From Citrobacter amalonaticus (GTDB taxonomy: Bacteria; Pseudomonadota; Gammaproteobacteria; Enterobacterales; Enterobacteriaceae): 64,000 bases of DNA. Shown here piece by piece: positions 1 through 9,038 of the stretch (positions within the stretch are counted from its first letter, which is position 1; each line of letters starts with the position of its first letter). The notes beneath the pieces are model-generated. The model had not been told where the DNA came from. It ran no database searches and worked only from the letters and a program-made list of their open reading frames with translations. The DNA lies in NCBI RefSeq assembly GCF_018323885.1, contig NZ_AP024585.1, forward strand, positions 3,038,001 through 3,102,000, written 5' to 3'. Position numbers and translations under genes: made by a program.

Positions 1-1191
1 CGTTTTTACCCGCATAGAGTCAATAACCCATTGGGTATCACTTTTCATTCGTGAGTTATCTAACAGACCCACTTTATTTTTGTAATTCTGAATATTGGAA
101 ATTAAGGAGTTAAAACCAATGTCCAGATAAGCATAAATCCCGGTAGAACGACGCTCTTCGGTGACCAGCGCGAAACCGTGGTTAATGGCTTCATTCGCAC
201 TGTGGTTATTAATCTTTTTGCCGTGCAGCGTAATGGTGCCCGATGATTTCTCACGGATACCAAACAGCGTTTCAACGATGTCAGTACGCTTAGCGCCGAC
301 CAGTCCTGCGATACCGAGGATCTCGCCTTTATGCAAATCAAAGGAAACATCCCGAATAGACGGCTGACGCAGCGAGGTCAGGTTGCGCACTTCAAGAATC
401 ACTTCCCCCGGATTGTTGGATTTATCCGGGAATCGCTGGTTCAAGGAACGGCCGACCATCATGGCGATGATCTTGTCCATATCCAGCCCTTCCAGCGGTT
501 GCGTCGCAATCCACTGTCCGTCGCGCAACACGGTAATTTCATCACACAACTGGAAAATTTCTTCCATTTTGTGGGAGATGTAGACAATACCGCAACCGCG
601 TTCTTTCAGCTTGCGAATAATGGTGAACAGATGGTTGACCTCTTTTTCGGTTAACGAAGAGGTCGGTTCATCCATAATCACAATTTTGGCGTTATACGAA
701 AACGCTTTGGCAATTTCAATCATCTGCATTTGCGAGACGGACAATGTTCCGACGCGCGCACGCGGATCGATATCAATATCCAGCTCGTCAAAAATCGCTT
801 TGGTATCGCGGTACATTTTATCCTGATCGACAAACATGCCTTTGGTGGGATAACGCCCCAGCCACATGTTGTCCATAACAGAACGTTGTAATACCAGGTT
901 TAATTCCTGGTGTACCATTGAAATACCATTCTCCAGCGCTTCTTTGGCTGAATGAAAATCGATTTCTTTACCCTGAAATAATATGCTGCCAGAATCTTTT
1001 TGATAGATCCCAAAAAGACATTTTAATAGTGTCGACTTTCCTGCGCCATTCTCTCCCATTAATGCATGAATCGAATGTGGGCGGACTTTTAAATTAACAT
1101 TATCAAGTGCCTTAACGCCGGGAAAAGACTTGTTGATGCCGCTCATTTCCAACAAGAATTCGCCTGACGGCTGAGTAGTTGTGCTGACCAT
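1..1191 (-). CDS. mglA: Galactose/methyl-galactoside ABC transporter ATP-binding protein MglA (3' end cut by window)
   Basis: The protein is the cytoplasmic ATPase that powers galactose and methyl-galactoside uptake with MglB and the permease MglC. The reading frame runs from ATG at 1191 to the window edge without a stop, giving 397 residues of a family that is about 506 long, so the C-terminus lies outside. It carries the first nucleotide-binding domain with Walker [10 protein letters not shown] near residues 46-54, the signature [12 protein letters not shown] and Walker [12 protein letters not shown], followed by the start of the second, degenerate sugar-type domain (GLVGAKRTD). It follows mglB by 66 bp on the same strand, so both are read from the mglB promoter. 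The start is supported by the family N-terminus [10 protein letters not shown]. Confidence 0.96.
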   Translation of the reverse strand, partial: MVSTTTQPSGEFLLEMSGINKSFPGVKALDNVNLKVRPHSIHALMGENGAGKSTLLKCLFGIYQKDSGSILFQGKEIDFHSAKEALENGISMVHQELNLVLQRSVMDNMWLGRYPTKGMFVDQDKMYRDTKAIFDELDIDIDPRARVGTLSVSQMQMIEIAKAFSYNAKIVIMDEPTSSLTEKEVNHLFTIIRKLKERGCGIVYISHKMEEIFQLCDEITVLRDGQWIATQPLEGLDMDKIIAMMVGRSLNQRFPDKSNNPGEVILEVRNLTSLRQPSIRDVSFDLHKGEILGIAGLVGAKRTDIVETLFGIREKSSGTITLHGKKINNHSANEAINHGFALVTEERRSTGIYAYLDIGFNSLISNIQNYKNKVGLLDNSRMKSDTQWVIDSMRVKT

Positions 1192-1229
1192 AATTATACC
1201 TTGTTGGCCTCGCAGAGTGCGGGATGAAA

Positions 1230-1250
1230 GGGCGCGATAACATCGCGCCC
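1230..1250 (-). promoter_or_regulatory. Intercistronic stem-loop between mglB and mglA
   Basis: A perfect 9-bp inverted repeat (GGGCGCGAT and its complement, loop of three bases) lies just after the mglB stop and before mglA. There is no T-run after it on the minus strand, so it is not a normal terminator. Inference: it may protect the 3' end of mglB mRNA and let binding protein outnumber ATPase. Confidence 0.6.
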
Positions 1251-1257
1251 CACAAAC

Positions 1258-2256
1258 TTACTTCTTAGTGAACTCGGCCAGGTTATCTTTATCAACGCCT
1301 ACGTAAGGAACGCGGACGATTTTATTTTCGATTTTCCACTCAGTGCCGTCAGCCGCCCCCTTGCCATCGGCAAGGTTTTTCGCCAGGTCAAAGGTCGCTT
1401 TTGCCTGGTTGTTCGCATCGTTCAGCACAGTACCGGCCAGTGCGCCGGATTTCACCAGTGCCAGCGCTTCTGGCAGCGCATCGACGCCAAATACCGGTAC
1501 GCTGGTTTTGTTGTGTGCTTTCAGCGCTTCAACGGCGCCCATTGCCATCGCATCGTTGTTGGCAATAACCACTTCAATTTTGTTGGCGTTCGGACCGGAA
1601 AGCCACGCATCCATTTTGTCCTTCGCCATTGCGGTGTCCCACATGGCGGTATCTAACTGCAGCTGTTCGGTTTTGATGCCTTTGTCGTTCAGCTCTTTGA
1701 TAACGTAAGTGGTACGCGCTTCAGCATCCGGATGACCCGGCTCGCCTTTCAGCAGCACGAACTGAATCTGACCGTCTTTGTTCAGATCCCAGCCCTGGTT
1801 TGCCGCCCAGTGTTTGGCTATCAGATCGCCCTGGATAATACCGGATTCTTTGGAGTCAGTACCGACGTAGTAAGCCTTGTCATAGCTGTCCAGCGCTTTA
1901 CGGGAAGGTTCTTTGTTGAAGAAGACCACAGGCACATTCTGACCGCGCGCTTTTTCGATAACGGTGCCCGCAGCCGCCGGGTCAACCAGGTTGATGGCCA
2001 GCGCTTTCACGCCTTTTGCCAGCAGCACGTCGATCTGATCGTTTTGTTTGGACTGGTCGTTCTGCGAGTCGTTCATCAGCAGTTGCACATCTGGCGCCGT
2101 TTTCGCATCTGCTTCGATAGCCTTACGCACCACGGACATAAAGTTATCGTCATATTTGTAGATTGTCACACCGATGCGAGTATCCGCAGCGTGTGCAGCC
2201 GCGCCGAATAACATGCTTGCCATAACGGCAGAAAGGGTCAACACCTTCTTATTCAT
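1258..2256 (-). CDS. mglB: D-galactose-binding periplasmic protein MglB
   Basis: This is the periplasmic receptor of the Mgl galactose ABC transporter and the ligand sensor that hands galactose to chemoreceptor Trg in enteric bacteria. The 332-residue product equals the E. coli length. It begins [16 protein letters not shown] with a signal peptide ending at AAHA before [10 protein letters not shown], followed by the two-lobed periplasmic binding fold; the calcium-site-like segment [10 protein letters not shown] is visible near the middle. A longer frame upstream exists, but ATG at 2256 has a GGAG ribosome site (CCGGAGTTACC) and gives the proper signal peptide. It is the first gene of mglBAC, with a 5' leader of about 218 nt from the inferred promoter. 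Confidence 0.97.
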   Translation of the reverse strand: MNKKVLTLSAVMASMLFGAAAHAADTRIGVTIYKYDDNFMSVVRKAIEADAKTAPDVQLLMNDSQNDQSKQNDQIDVLLAKGVKALAINLVDPAAAGTVIEKARGQNVPVVFFNKEPSRKALDSYDKAYYVGTDSKESGIIQGDLIAKHWAANQGWDLNKDGQIQFVLLKGEPGHPDAEARTTYVIKELNDKGIKTEQLQLDTAMWDTAMAKDKMDAWLSGPNANKIEVVIANNDAMAMGAVEALKAHNKTSVPVFGVDALPEALALVKSGALAGTVLNDANNQAKATFDLAKNLADGKGAADGTEWKIENKIVRVPYVGVDKDNLAEFTKK

Positions 2257-2407
2257 GGTAACTCCGGTTTTATTATGCAGGGTAGTACGTAAGATAAATG
2301 CCCGGCGGGACAAAACGTTAGTGAAGTGTTATGTAAACGCCGAAGCTCATTTTAAAAAAATCTCTCTTCCTTGCCCGGTAACGCTCCAGAAATAGGCTTT
2401 AATTTCG

Positions 2408-2423
2408 CTTAAAGCGCTTTTAC
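2408..2423. promoter_or_regulatory. Internal GalS/GalR-type operator in the mglB leader
   Basis: CTTAAAGCGCTTTTAC carries the AANCGNTT core of the GalR/GalS operator consensus GTGKAANCGNTTNCAC. It is centred about 58 bp downstream of the inferred mglB transcription start. Together with the site at 2526-2541 it resembles the external/internal operator pair of the gal operon. Confidence 0.6.
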
Positions 2424-2480
2424 CTCGGTAAAAGTGATTACTCACAGTTACATCGTAGTTACAGTGCGACAAGCGGTGCC

Positions 2481-2486
2481 ATCATA
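2481..2486 (-). promoter_or_regulatory. mglB promoter -10 element
   Basis: TATGAT on the minus strand fits a -10 hexamer. Taking it as -12 to -7 puts the start of transcription near 2474, which places the perfect CRP site at exactly -41.5, the class II activator position. No good -35 is seen, as expected for such a promoter. Confidence 0.65.
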
Positions 2487-2507
2487 GCTATCACAATGTT
2501 AAGATAC

Positions 2508-2523
2508 TGTGAATTTACTCACA
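2508..2523. promoter_or_regulatory. CRP-binding site of the mgl promoter
   Basis: TGTGAATTTACTCACA matches TGTGA-N6-TCACA without mismatch. Its position relative to the -10 at 2481-2486 fits class II activation of mglB by CRP-cAMP, in line with known catabolite control of mgl. Confidence 0.88.
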
Positions 2524-2525
2524 TA

Positions 2526-2541
2526 TTGAAAGCGGTTACAT
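2526..2541. promoter_or_regulatory. External GalS/GalR-type operator of mgl
   Basis: TTGAAAGCGGTTACAT has the AANCGNTT core and lies directly upstream of the CRP site, centred near -59.5 from the inferred start of mglB, and 10 bp past the galS stop codon. The centre-to-centre distance to the second operator (2408-2423) is 118 bp. Confidence 0.65.
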
Positions 2542-2550
2542 CTGGCGAAA

Positions 2551-3576
2551 TCATAAGTTAGTGATCGCCGCCGCATTCTGTCGTACAGCAACCGAATGAC
2601 GCCGCACGAGGGTCGGCATAAAGCAGTGGGTCGCGGATAAATCCAGCGTTCCCGCAGCGCCCTGTAATGCGAGTTCTGTCGCCAGTTTTGCCATAGAAGC
2701 AATGGGATAGCGCACCGTTGTCAACTGGGGATCGGTGTAACGGGCGATGGGAATATCGTCGAAACCAATGATTGAAAGGTGTAAGGGAATGGAAATGCCG
2801 TTGTCCTTTAGCGCCGTCAGCGCGCCCGCGGCCATATTGTCGTTATAGGCAAACACGGCGCTTAGCTGCAGGTTGCGCCCCAGCAGCTCAACCATTGCCG
2901 CCTCACCGCCCTGCATATCCGGCGATCCGATGCCAATCCAGCTTTCAGGCGCCACAATGCCCTGCTCCTTAAGCGCACTGCTCCACCCTTCCCGGCGCAT
3001 GACGTCATCTTCAATGCGGTGACTGGAAGCCAGATAGCCAATCCGCTGATGACCATTATTCAATAACATACGGGTCGCCATTTTCGCGCCGCTGATATTG
3101 TCCAGGCACACGCAGCGGTGGGCGTAGCCAGGGACAATGCGGTTGATCAGCACCATACCGGGGATCTGATCCATAAACTCGCCCAGTTCCCGATCGCTTA
3201 ACGCTTTTGAGTGAACGATCAGCGCGTTACAGCGCTGGCGGATCAACACCTCAATGGCATGACGCTCTTTTTCGGCTTCATGATAGCTGTTGCCGATCAG
3301 CACATATTTTTGATGCTGTTGAGCGACCAGATCGACCGCTTTCACCAGCGCGCCAAAAAACGCATCGGACACGTCCATCACCACCACGCCGATGGTTTCA
3401 CTGACCTGCGTGGCCAGCGCCTGGGCATTGGCGTTTGGCCGATAGCCCAGCAGCGTCACCGCCTTCATTACCGCCTCGCGCGTATCAGGACTGACCAGCG
3501 CGCTGTTATTTAACACGCGGGAAACCGTCGCTACCGATACGCCTGCCTGACGCGCCACATCACGAATGGTGATCAT
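2551..3576 (-). CDS. galS: HTH-type repressor GalS (mgl isorepressor)
   Basis: GalS is a LacI/GalR-family repressor of the mgl operon and its own gene, relieved by galactose. The product is 341 residues. The helix-turn-helix [20 protein letters not shown] is at the N-terminus, with the hinge [12 protein letters not shown] near residue 50 and the periplasmic-binding-like inducer domain after it ([31 protein letters not shown]). A frame continuing to 3615 exists, but ATG at 3576 gives the family-typical MITIRDVA start. It is transcribed in the same direction as mglB from its own promoter. The C-terminus is a few residues shorter than I recall for E. coli (346), probably harmless. GalR is the alternative, but the position beside mglB favours GalS. 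Confidence 0.95.
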   Translation of the reverse strand: MITIRDVARQAGVSVATVSRVLNNSALVSPDTREAVMKAVTLLGYRPNANAQALATQVSETIGVVVMDVSDAFFGALVKAVDLVAQQHQKYVLIGNSYHEAEKERHAIEVLIRQRCNALIVHSKALSDRELGEFMDQIPGMVLINRIVPGYAHRCVCLDNISGAKMATRMLLNNGHQRIGYLASSHRIEDDVMRREGWSSALKEQGIVAPESWIGIGSPDMQGGEAAMVELLGRNLQLSAVFAYNDNMAAGALTALKDNGISIPLHLSIIGFDDIPIARYTDPQLTTVRYPIASMAKLATELALQGAAGTLDLSATHCFMPTLVRRHSVAVRQNAAAITNL

Positions 3577-3672
3577 ATTCACTACCCTGTCTGGAATTGC
3601 AGCCACTCGCTGCATAACTGGCGGCTATTTTGTCAGCGGAGGGAAAAGGACTACGTGAGTGCGGTCACAGCG

Positions 3673-3688
3673 ATGAAAGCGCTTACAT
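3673..3688. promoter_or_regulatory. GalS/GalR-type operator upstream of galS
   Basis: ATGAAAGCGCTTACAT has the symmetric core AAGCGCTT of the GalR/GalS consensus and lies 97 bp upstream of the galS start, consistent with autoregulation. Confidence 0.65.
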
Positions 3689-3704
3689 CCATTTTGTTAA
3701 TGAT

Positions 3705-3720
3705 TGTGATCCAGATCGTT
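3705..3720. promoter_or_regulatory. Possible CRP site upstream of galS
   Basis: TGTGATCCAGATCGTT has a perfect left half (TGTGA) and a poor right half (TCGTT in place of TCACA). It overlaps the last two bases of yeiB and sits just upstream of the galS operator, where a CRP site is expected. Confidence 0.4.
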
Positions 3721-4876
3721 ATCTGGATGTATGGGACAAAGATGTCCCTGACGCTCGCAGGGTTAATTGCCGCCAGAGCCACTCCATCGGGCCCTGAGGC
3801 AGGAATCGTAACCAGATCACGGAGAAAAGCAGGTTTGCCAGCCACACCGGGATGACAAACAGCAGCAGTTCCAGTCGGTCAAATTTCATAAATAAGCCGA
3901 ATTGATAAAACAGCGTGGTGCAAATCACGGTTTGCAGCAGATAATTTGTCAGCGCCATTCGCCCAACACAGGCAATCGCATGAGCGATTTTGCTGCGGCT
4001 TAACTGCGGCCAGTAACCAAACATCAGCGCGGTATAGCCGAGCGTCTGAAATGGTGCGCTAAGCTCACGCGGAGCCTGTAACAAGAACGCGCACCAGCGA
4101 TAGCTCCACTCCAGTTGCCACTGTACGACCACGGCAGGCAGGTTAATAAGTAGACCCACGGCGATCAGTAAAAAACCGCTGCGTCGGTAATGCGAAAGAC
4201 GAAACTGCCCTTTCAGCCAGCCACTACGCATCAGTGCCGCCCCGAGCAACATCATACCCGCCAGTTGCCAGCCGTACTGCGCGCCCAACGCCAGCAGGCT
4301 ATTCGATAAGGCATCGACCCGATTACTGATGGCTTCCACGCCGCCATTCACCTTCCAGTATTGTTCATACAGCAACGCAGACGCATCCGGCGTCCAGGCG
4401 CGGTTTGTTTCACTGCCGGAGATCGCGCCAAGCAGCAGCAGAACGGCAATGCCGACCAGATAGAGCATCACGCCGGTGTTAAACAGGCTTTTCACCGATG
4501 GTGCATCGCGCACCAGTCGCCAGCAGATCAGCCCCACCAGCCCATAGGCCAACAGAATATCGCCGTCCCAAAACAGCAAGGCATGAATAAAACCAAGGAG
4601 CACCAGCAGAGTCAGGCGGGACTGGATCCAGCGCTTACCGCGCGGCAGCAGCATTTGCAGGCCCGCGCCAAACAGCAGTGCAAACAAAGTGAGAAATTTT
4701 ACCTGCGCGAACAGATCCAGAATGGCCCATGTCCAGGCATCTGAAGCCGTGATATTTCCGTACCAGGCGGGATTGAGGTAAGCCGCCTTTGGCAAACCAA
4801 AGGCGCTGATATTTAATAGCAGGATGCCAAGGATGGCGACGCCACGGACAAAATCCAGCGTGACATTACGCTCCAT
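3719..4876 (-). CDS. yeiB: Inner-membrane protein YeiB (DUF418 family)
   Basis: The function is unknown. The 385-residue protein equals the E. coli YeiB length and is strongly hydrophobic, with roughly ten membrane segments. The N-terminal signature RNVTLDFVRGVAILGILLLN is typical of the YeiB/YxaH-like family distantly related to acyltransferase-3 membrane proteins, and the C-terminal part has the DUF418 pattern GRMALTNYLLQ followed by GPMEWLWRQLT. It starts 14 bp after folE on the same strand, so the two are probably co-transcribed, but this gives no firm functional link. Its 3' end touches the galS control region. Confidence 0.9.
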   Translation of the reverse strand: MERNVTLDFVRGVAILGILLLNISAFGLPKAAYLNPAWYGNITASDAWTWAILDLFAQVKFLTLFALLFGAGLQMLLPRGKRWIQSRLTLLVLLGFIHALLFWDGDILLAYGLVGLICWRLVRDAPSVKSLFNTGVMLYLVGIAVLLLLGAISGSETNRAWTPDASALLYEQYWKVNGGVEAISNRVDALSNSLLALGAQYGWQLAGMMLLGAALMRSGWLKGQFRLSHYRRSGFLLIAVGLLINLPAVVVQWQLEWSYRWCAFLLQAPRELSAPFQTLGYTALMFGYWPQLSRSKIAHAIACVGRMALTNYLLQTVICTTLFYQFGLFMKFDRLELLLFVIPVWLANLLFSVIWLRFLPQGPMEWLWRQLTLRASGTSLSHTSR

Positions 4877-4890
4877 AGCTCCTGCCTTAA

Positions 4891-5559
4891 TCAGTTGTGA
4901 TGACGGACCGCGCGCAAAAATTCCTGACGCGTATTCTGGCTCGATTTAAACAGACCGCCAAGCGAGGTGGTGGTGGTTGCACTGGTGGCATCACGAATAC
5001 CGCGTGCTTTCACGCAATAATGCACTGCATCAATCGATACGGCCACGTTATTGGTTCCCAGCAGAGTTTGCAGCGCGGTCAGGATCTGTTGCGTCAGACG
5101 CTCCTGTACCTGTGGACGTTGAGCAAAGAACTGGACGATGCGGTTGATCTTCGACAAACCAATCACCGACTCTTTCGGGATATAGGCCACGGTGGCTTTA
5201 CCATCAATGGTCACAAAATGGTGTTCACACGTGCTGGTGAGAGTGATGTCGCGTACGGTAACCATCTCATCGACTTTCATTTTGTTTTCAATGACGGTGA
5301 TTTTCGGGAAATTGGCGTAATCCAGGCCTGAGAAAATCTCATCGACATACATTTTGGCGATGCGATGCGGGGTTTCCATCAGGCTGTCATCGCTCAGGTC
5401 GAGGTTCAGCAACTGCATGATCTCGGTCATATGGCCTGAGATAAGACGTTTGCGCGTTTCGTTATCCATCTCATGCACGGGCGGGCGCAGCGGCGTTTCC
5501 AGCCCTCGCGCTACCAGCGCTTCATGAACCAGGGCCGCTTCTTTACTGAGTGATGACAT
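4891..5559 (-). CDS. folE: GTP cyclohydrolase I
   Basis: FolE converts GTP to 7,8-dihydroneopterin triphosphate plus formate, the first step of tetrahydrofolate synthesis, as a cytosolic toroidal decamer. The product is 222 residues, the E. coli length. The zinc ligands are visible as Cys111 and His114 in [12 protein letters not shown] and Cys182 in [11 protein letters not shown]; the GTP-binding stretch [16 protein letters not shown] is intact. It precedes yeiB by 14 bp on the same strand. I found no clear MetJ box in the 300 bp upstream. Confidence 0.98.
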   Translation of the reverse strand: MSSLSKEAALVHEALVARGLETPLRPPVHEMDNETRKRLISGHMTEIMQLLNLDLSDDSLMETPHRIAKMYVDEIFSGLDYANFPKITVIENKMKVDEMVTVRDITLTSTCEHHFVTIDGKATVAYIPKESVIGLSKINRIVQFFAQRPQVQERLTQQILTALQTLLGTNNVAVSIDAVHYCVKARGIRDATSATTTTSLGGLFKSSQNTRQEFLRAVRHHN

Positions 5560-5867
5560 TTATTCTTCTCCTGCAGGTGTGGCGCCTCTGCCCTGCGTGG
5601 GGCAAAGTTTGTAGGCTGTTGACAGCCTGATTATTGTGCGTGAGGCCGCGCACATAATCCAGTATTCACAACGATAATTATTGAAATCGCCGTTGCCTTT
5701 CAAACCGCGTTTCGTAAAAGGGGACGGGAAGGGTTACATCGACGTGTGCTCGATGATGAAGCAAGTCTGCGCGATGCGGAAGTGAAAGTTACTCACAGTG
5801 CCATGAATTATCTGTATTATGGGGAGTTTGCGAACACATTCAGGTTCAACATAACAAGGAGCCACGC
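5560..5867. other. folE-yeiG divergent intergenic region
   Basis: This 308-bp stretch separates the divergent genes folE and yeiG and must carry both promoters. It contains a short perfect hairpin (AGGCTGT/ACAGCCT, 5613-5628) in the folE leader and a good yeiG ribosome site (AAGGAG near 5855). I could not assign promoter hexamers or a specific operator with confidence. Confidence 0.4.
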
Positions 5868-6704
5868 ATGGAAATGCTCGAAGAGCACCGCTGTTTTGAA
5901 GGCTGGCAGCAACGCTGGCGTCACGACTCCACCACGCTGAACTGTGCAATGACGTTCAGCATTTTTCTCCCTCCCCCTCGCGATACGACCCCTCCGCCGG
6001 TTCTGTACTGGCTGTCCGGGTTAACCTGTAATGATGAAAACTTTACCACTAAGGCCGGTGCGCAGCGTATCGCGGCTGAATTAGGCATCGTTTTAGTCAT
6101 GCCGGATACCAGTCCGCGCGGTGAACAGGTCGCCAACGATGAGGGGTATGATCTTGGTCAGGGGGCCGGTTTTTATCTCAATGCGACGCAGCAACCCTGG
6201 GCTGCTCATTTCCGCATGTATGATTACGTGCGGGACGAACTCCCGTCGCTGATTCAGGCGCATTTTAACGTCAGCGATCGCTGCGCGATCAGTGGACATT
6301 CCATGGGCGGTCACGGTGCGCTGATCATGGCGTTGAAAAATCCAGGCAAATACACCAGCGTTTCTGCATTCGCCCCCATCGTTAACCCGTGCCGCGTCCC
6401 GTGGGGAGAAAAAGCGTTTCTCGCCTATCTCGGCGAGGATCGCGCCGCATGGACGCAATGGGATAGCTGTGAGTTGATGTACGCCAGCCAGCCGGAAGAC
6501 GCCATCCCGACGCTGATTGACCAGGGCGACAGCGATCAGTTTCTGGCCGATCAGCTCCAACCCGCGGTTCTGGCTGAAGCCGCACGCCAGACCGCATGGC
6601 CGATGACGCTGCGTATTCAGCCTGGTTACGATCATAGCTATTACTTTATTGCCTCATTCATTGAGGATCATCTGCGCTTCCATGCCGAACATTTGATGAA
6701 ATAA
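5868..6704 (+). CDS. yeiG: S-formylglutathione hydrolase YeiG
   Basis: The enzyme hydrolyses S-formylglutathione to formate and glutathione, the last step of glutathione-dependent formaldehyde detoxification. The 278-residue product is an esterase D family alpha/beta hydrolase: the oxyanion region [11 protein letters not shown] near residues 49-59, nucleophile Ser145 in GHSMGGHG, an Asp in DQGDSDQF and the catalytic His in GYDHSYYF. The start at 5868 follows AAGGAG at good spacing and yields the family length. It stands alone, divergent from folE; unlike frmB there is no frmR/frmA beside it, so it is the constitutive-type paralogue. Confidence 0.95.
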   Translation: MEMLEEHRCFEGWQQRWRHDSTTLNCAMTFSIFLPPPRDTTPPPVLYWLSGLTCNDENFTTKAGAQRIAAELGIVLVMPDTSPRGEQVANDEGYDLGQGAGFYLNATQQPWAAHFRMYDYVRDELPSLIQAHFNVSDRCAISGHSMGGHGALIMALKNPGKYTSVSAFAPIVNPCRVPWGEKAFLAYLGEDRAAWTQWDSCELMYASQPEDAIPTLIDQGDSDQFLADQLQPAVLAEAARQTAWPMTLRIQPGYDHSYYFIASFIEDHLRFHAEHLMK

Positions 6705-6708
6705 CCGC

Positions 6709-6735
6709 AGGAGGGCAATGCGCCCTCCTTCTTCT
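6709..6735 (+). terminator. Terminator after yeiG
   Basis: An 8-bp perfect stem (AGGAGGGC/GCCCTCCT, loop of five) follows the yeiG stop and is followed by a pyrimidine-rich TCTTCTTCTCC tail. The T-run is broken, so termination may be partial. Confidence 0.6.
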
Positions 6736-6830
6736 TCTCCACATCTCCATGATTTCTTCATTTTTTCCTCACATTTACGTTCCGCTATCTTATTGACTTA
6801 AAAGGTTTTTCCTTACAAACCAAACAAACG

Positions 6831-6853
6831 CAAATGATTTCAATTATCATTTG
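6831..6853. promoter_or_regulatory. Fur box upstream of cirA
   Basis: The inverted repeat CAAATGAT-N7-ATCATTTG is close to the Fur consensus built of GATAAT-like units and lies about 135 bp before the cirA start, in an AT-rich promoter region. It fits iron repression of this siderophore receptor. Confidence 0.75.
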
Positions 6854-6988
6854 TGTTTACAAATATTCATTCTTTTGTACAATTTCCCCCGCTTCTTTAC
6901 CGCTAAGAGTTCTTAAAAGACAAACACATACAGTTGTCATGGCCTTTTACATGGCACGCGGTTTTTATTCGTTTAATGGAATGACAAA

Positions 6989-8974
6989 ATGACTATACCT
7001 CACGTTAAGGCTATTGCCATCGTCGTCAGCGCGGCATGCCTCCCATCGCTCGTTCATGCTGCCGATCAGGATACCGTTGTGGTTACCGCGACGGGATTTG
7101 AGCAGAAGATCCAGAACGCCCCAGCTTCAATTTCGGTTATTTCAAAACAGCAAATTGAAGACAAAGCTTATCGTGACGTTACCGATGCACTGAAAGATGT
7201 CCCTGGCGTAGTCGTCACAGGCGGGGGCAGCAGCAGTGATATCAGCATCCGAGGGATGGCGTCGCAATACACGCTGTTCCTGGTGAACGGTAAACGCATC
7301 AGCACTCGCGGTACGCGTCCGAACAGCGATAATTCTGGGATCGAGCAGGGCTGGCTGCCGCCGCTGGAGTCCATCGAGCGTATCGAAGTCATCCGTGGCC
7401 CGATGTCCTCGCTGTACGGATCCGATGCGATGGGCGGCGTGATTAACGTGATCACCAAAAAAGTCTCTAACACCAAAGGCTGGACCGGTTCTCTGCACGG
7501 TGACGCTACTTTCCAGGAAAACAGCGACTCCGGCGATCTGTTCCAGACCAATGCCTATGCTTCTGGTCCGCTGATCGACGGCTTGCTGGGTGCGAAAGTC
7601 ACCGGACTGCTGTCCCGCCGCGCGGAAGATCAGATCGTCAACGGTTACAATGAGCAGCGCCTGCGTAACGGCGGTCTGACCCTTAACTTTACACCGGATG
7701 ATAAGAACGACATCGATTTTGATATCGCTCGTGAATTGCAGGATCGCAACAGTACGCCAGGTAAATCGATGGCCGAGGAAACCTGCCGGAAAGGCACCTG
7801 TAAGCCAAACACGAAAAGTGAAAACCGCTATGAGCACACCACGTATTCACTGACGCACAGCGGCTATTACGATGATTTCAACAGCACCAGCTATATCCAG
7901 CAGGAAGAGACCCACAACCCGGGTCGTGAGATGAAGTCATACAACACGATCTTCAATAACCAGAACCAGATTTTCCTCGGCGCCCATACGATGACGCTGG
8001 GCGGTCAGTACCGTTATGAAAAACTGCGCGATAACGGCAACCAACTGGAAGCGGCTGACGGTCTGAATAAACTGACCCGCTGGAGCTGGGCGCTGTTTGC
8101 AGAAGACGAATGGGCGATGACCGATAGTTTTACCCTGACCGGCGGGATCCGTATGGATAAGGACGAAAACTACGGCGACAACTGGACGCCGCGCGGTTAT
8201 GGCGTCTGGCATCTGAGCGATCAATGGACCTTAAAAGGTGGCGTCTCCGCAGGCTACCGCGCACCCGATCTGCGTCAATCCTCCGCAAACTGGGGTCAGG
8301 TAACCGGTGGCGGTCGTTTGAATGGCATTATTGTCGGCAACCCGGATCTGAAACCGGAAAAGAGCCTGAGCGAAGAGCTGGGACTGCTGTGGGATAACGG
8401 CGATAACCTTAATGCCGGCATCACCCTGTTCAATACTGATTTCAAAGACAAGATCACCGAAGTCCGTCGCTGCAACAGCAGCGCCGATCCGGCCTGTACG
8501 ATTGGCAGCGAAAGCTATGATTTTGTCAGCGATCGCGTGAACGTCGATAAAGCCAACATGCGTGGCGTGGAATCCACATTCGGCTGGAAGATGACCCGCG
8601 ACCTCAACTGGACGGCTAACTACACCTATACCGAGTCAGAACAGAAGAGCGGCCAGTTTGAAGGCAAGCCATTAAACAAAATGCCAAAGCATATGTTTAA
8701 CACCACGCTGGACTGGCAGGCAACGGAGACCGTCGGCTTCTGGAGCCGTCTGAACTTCCGCGGTAAAACGTCTGAATACCTGAGCCGCACCTCAATGTCG
8801 CAGGGCACACCGTCCTATACGCAGGTTGATGTCGGTCTGCGTTACAACGCGAACAAAAACCTGCTGGTGACAGCCGGGGTGTATAACGCGCTGGATAAAC
8901 AGATTGATTACGATACCTATGACACCATTCTCGATGGTCGTCGTTATACGGTAGGTCTGACGTACAACTTCTGA
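6989..8974 (+). CDS. cirA: TonB-dependent catecholate siderophore receptor / colicin I receptor CirA
   Basis: CirA is an outer-membrane gated channel for ferric catecholates such as dihydroxybenzoylserine and linear enterobactin breakdown products, and in E. coli is the receptor for colicins Ia and Ib. The 661-residue precursor has a signal peptide ending at LVHA, the TonB box DTVVVTATG directly after it, the plug domain (VPGVVVTGGGSSSDISIRGM; IRGPMSSLYGSDAMGGVINV) and a 22-strand barrel ending in the aromatic residue of RRYTVGLTYNF. Length is within two residues of E. coli CirA. It is a single-gene unit between a Fur box and a bidirectional terminator. Confidence 0.96.
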   Translation: MTIPHVKAIAIVVSAACLPSLVHAADQDTVVVTATGFEQKIQNAPASISVISKQQIEDKAYRDVTDALKDVPGVVVTGGGSSSDISIRGMASQYTLFLVNGKRISTRGTRPNSDNSGIEQGWLPPLESIERIEVIRGPMSSLYGSDAMGGVINVITKKVSNTKGWTGSLHGDATFQENSDSGDLFQTNAYASGPLIDGLLGAKVTGLLSRRAEDQIVNGYNEQRLRNGGLTLNFTPDDKNDIDFDIARELQDRNSTPGKSMAEETCRKGTCKPNTKSENRYEHTTYSLTHSGYYDDFNSTSYIQQEETHNPGREMKSYNTIFNNQNQIFLGAHTMTLGGQYRYEKLRDNGNQLEAADGLNKLTRWSWALFAEDEWAMTDSFTLTGGIRMDKDENYGDNWTPRGYGVWHLSDQWTLKGGVSAGYRAPDLRQSSANWGQVTGGGRLNGIIVGNPDLKPEKSLSEELGLLWDNGDNLNAGITLFNTDFKDKITEVRRCNSSADPACTIGSESYDFVSDRVNVDKANMRGVESTFGWKMTRDLNWTANYTYTESEQKSGQFEGKPLNKMPKHMFNTTLDWQATETVGFWSRLNFRGKTSEYLSRTSMSQGTPSYTQVDVGLRYNANKNLLVTAGVYNALDKQIDYDTYDTILDGRRYTVGLTYNF

Positions 8975-8983
8975 GTCCCTCCC

Positions 8984-9014
8984 AAAAAAAAGCCTCCGCA
9001 ACGGAGGCTTTTTT
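8984..9014. terminator. Bidirectional terminator between cirA and lysP
   Basis: A-run, AGCCTCCG stem, loop CAA, CGGAGGCT, T-run. The A and T tracts on the two sides let it serve both convergent genes. Confidence 0.92.
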
Positions 9015-9038
9015 ATCGCTTTATTCATGCGGTGACGA

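Noticed and set aside
1343..2211. Open frames of 121 and 159 codons antisense to mglB
   Set aside because: They are shadows of the conserved mglB frame, lack ribosome sites and show low-complexity or basic compositions typical of antisense frames. Similar antisense frames over yeiG, lysP, rsuA/radD, ccmF and mqo were rejected for the same reason.
2257..2313. Longer mglB with 19 extra N-terminal residues
   Set aside because: The extension would place basic residues ahead of the signal peptide and has no ribosome site; ATG 2256 has one and gives the family length.
2426..2445. CRP-like AGTGATTACTCACA in the mglB leader
   Set aside because: The half-sites are four bases apart, not six, so it does not fit CRP. 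The perfect site at 2508-2523 explains the control.
5613..5628. Hairpin in the folE leader as a riboswitch or attenuator
   Set aside because: It is only a 7-bp stem with a two-base loop and no alternative pairing or T-run was found.
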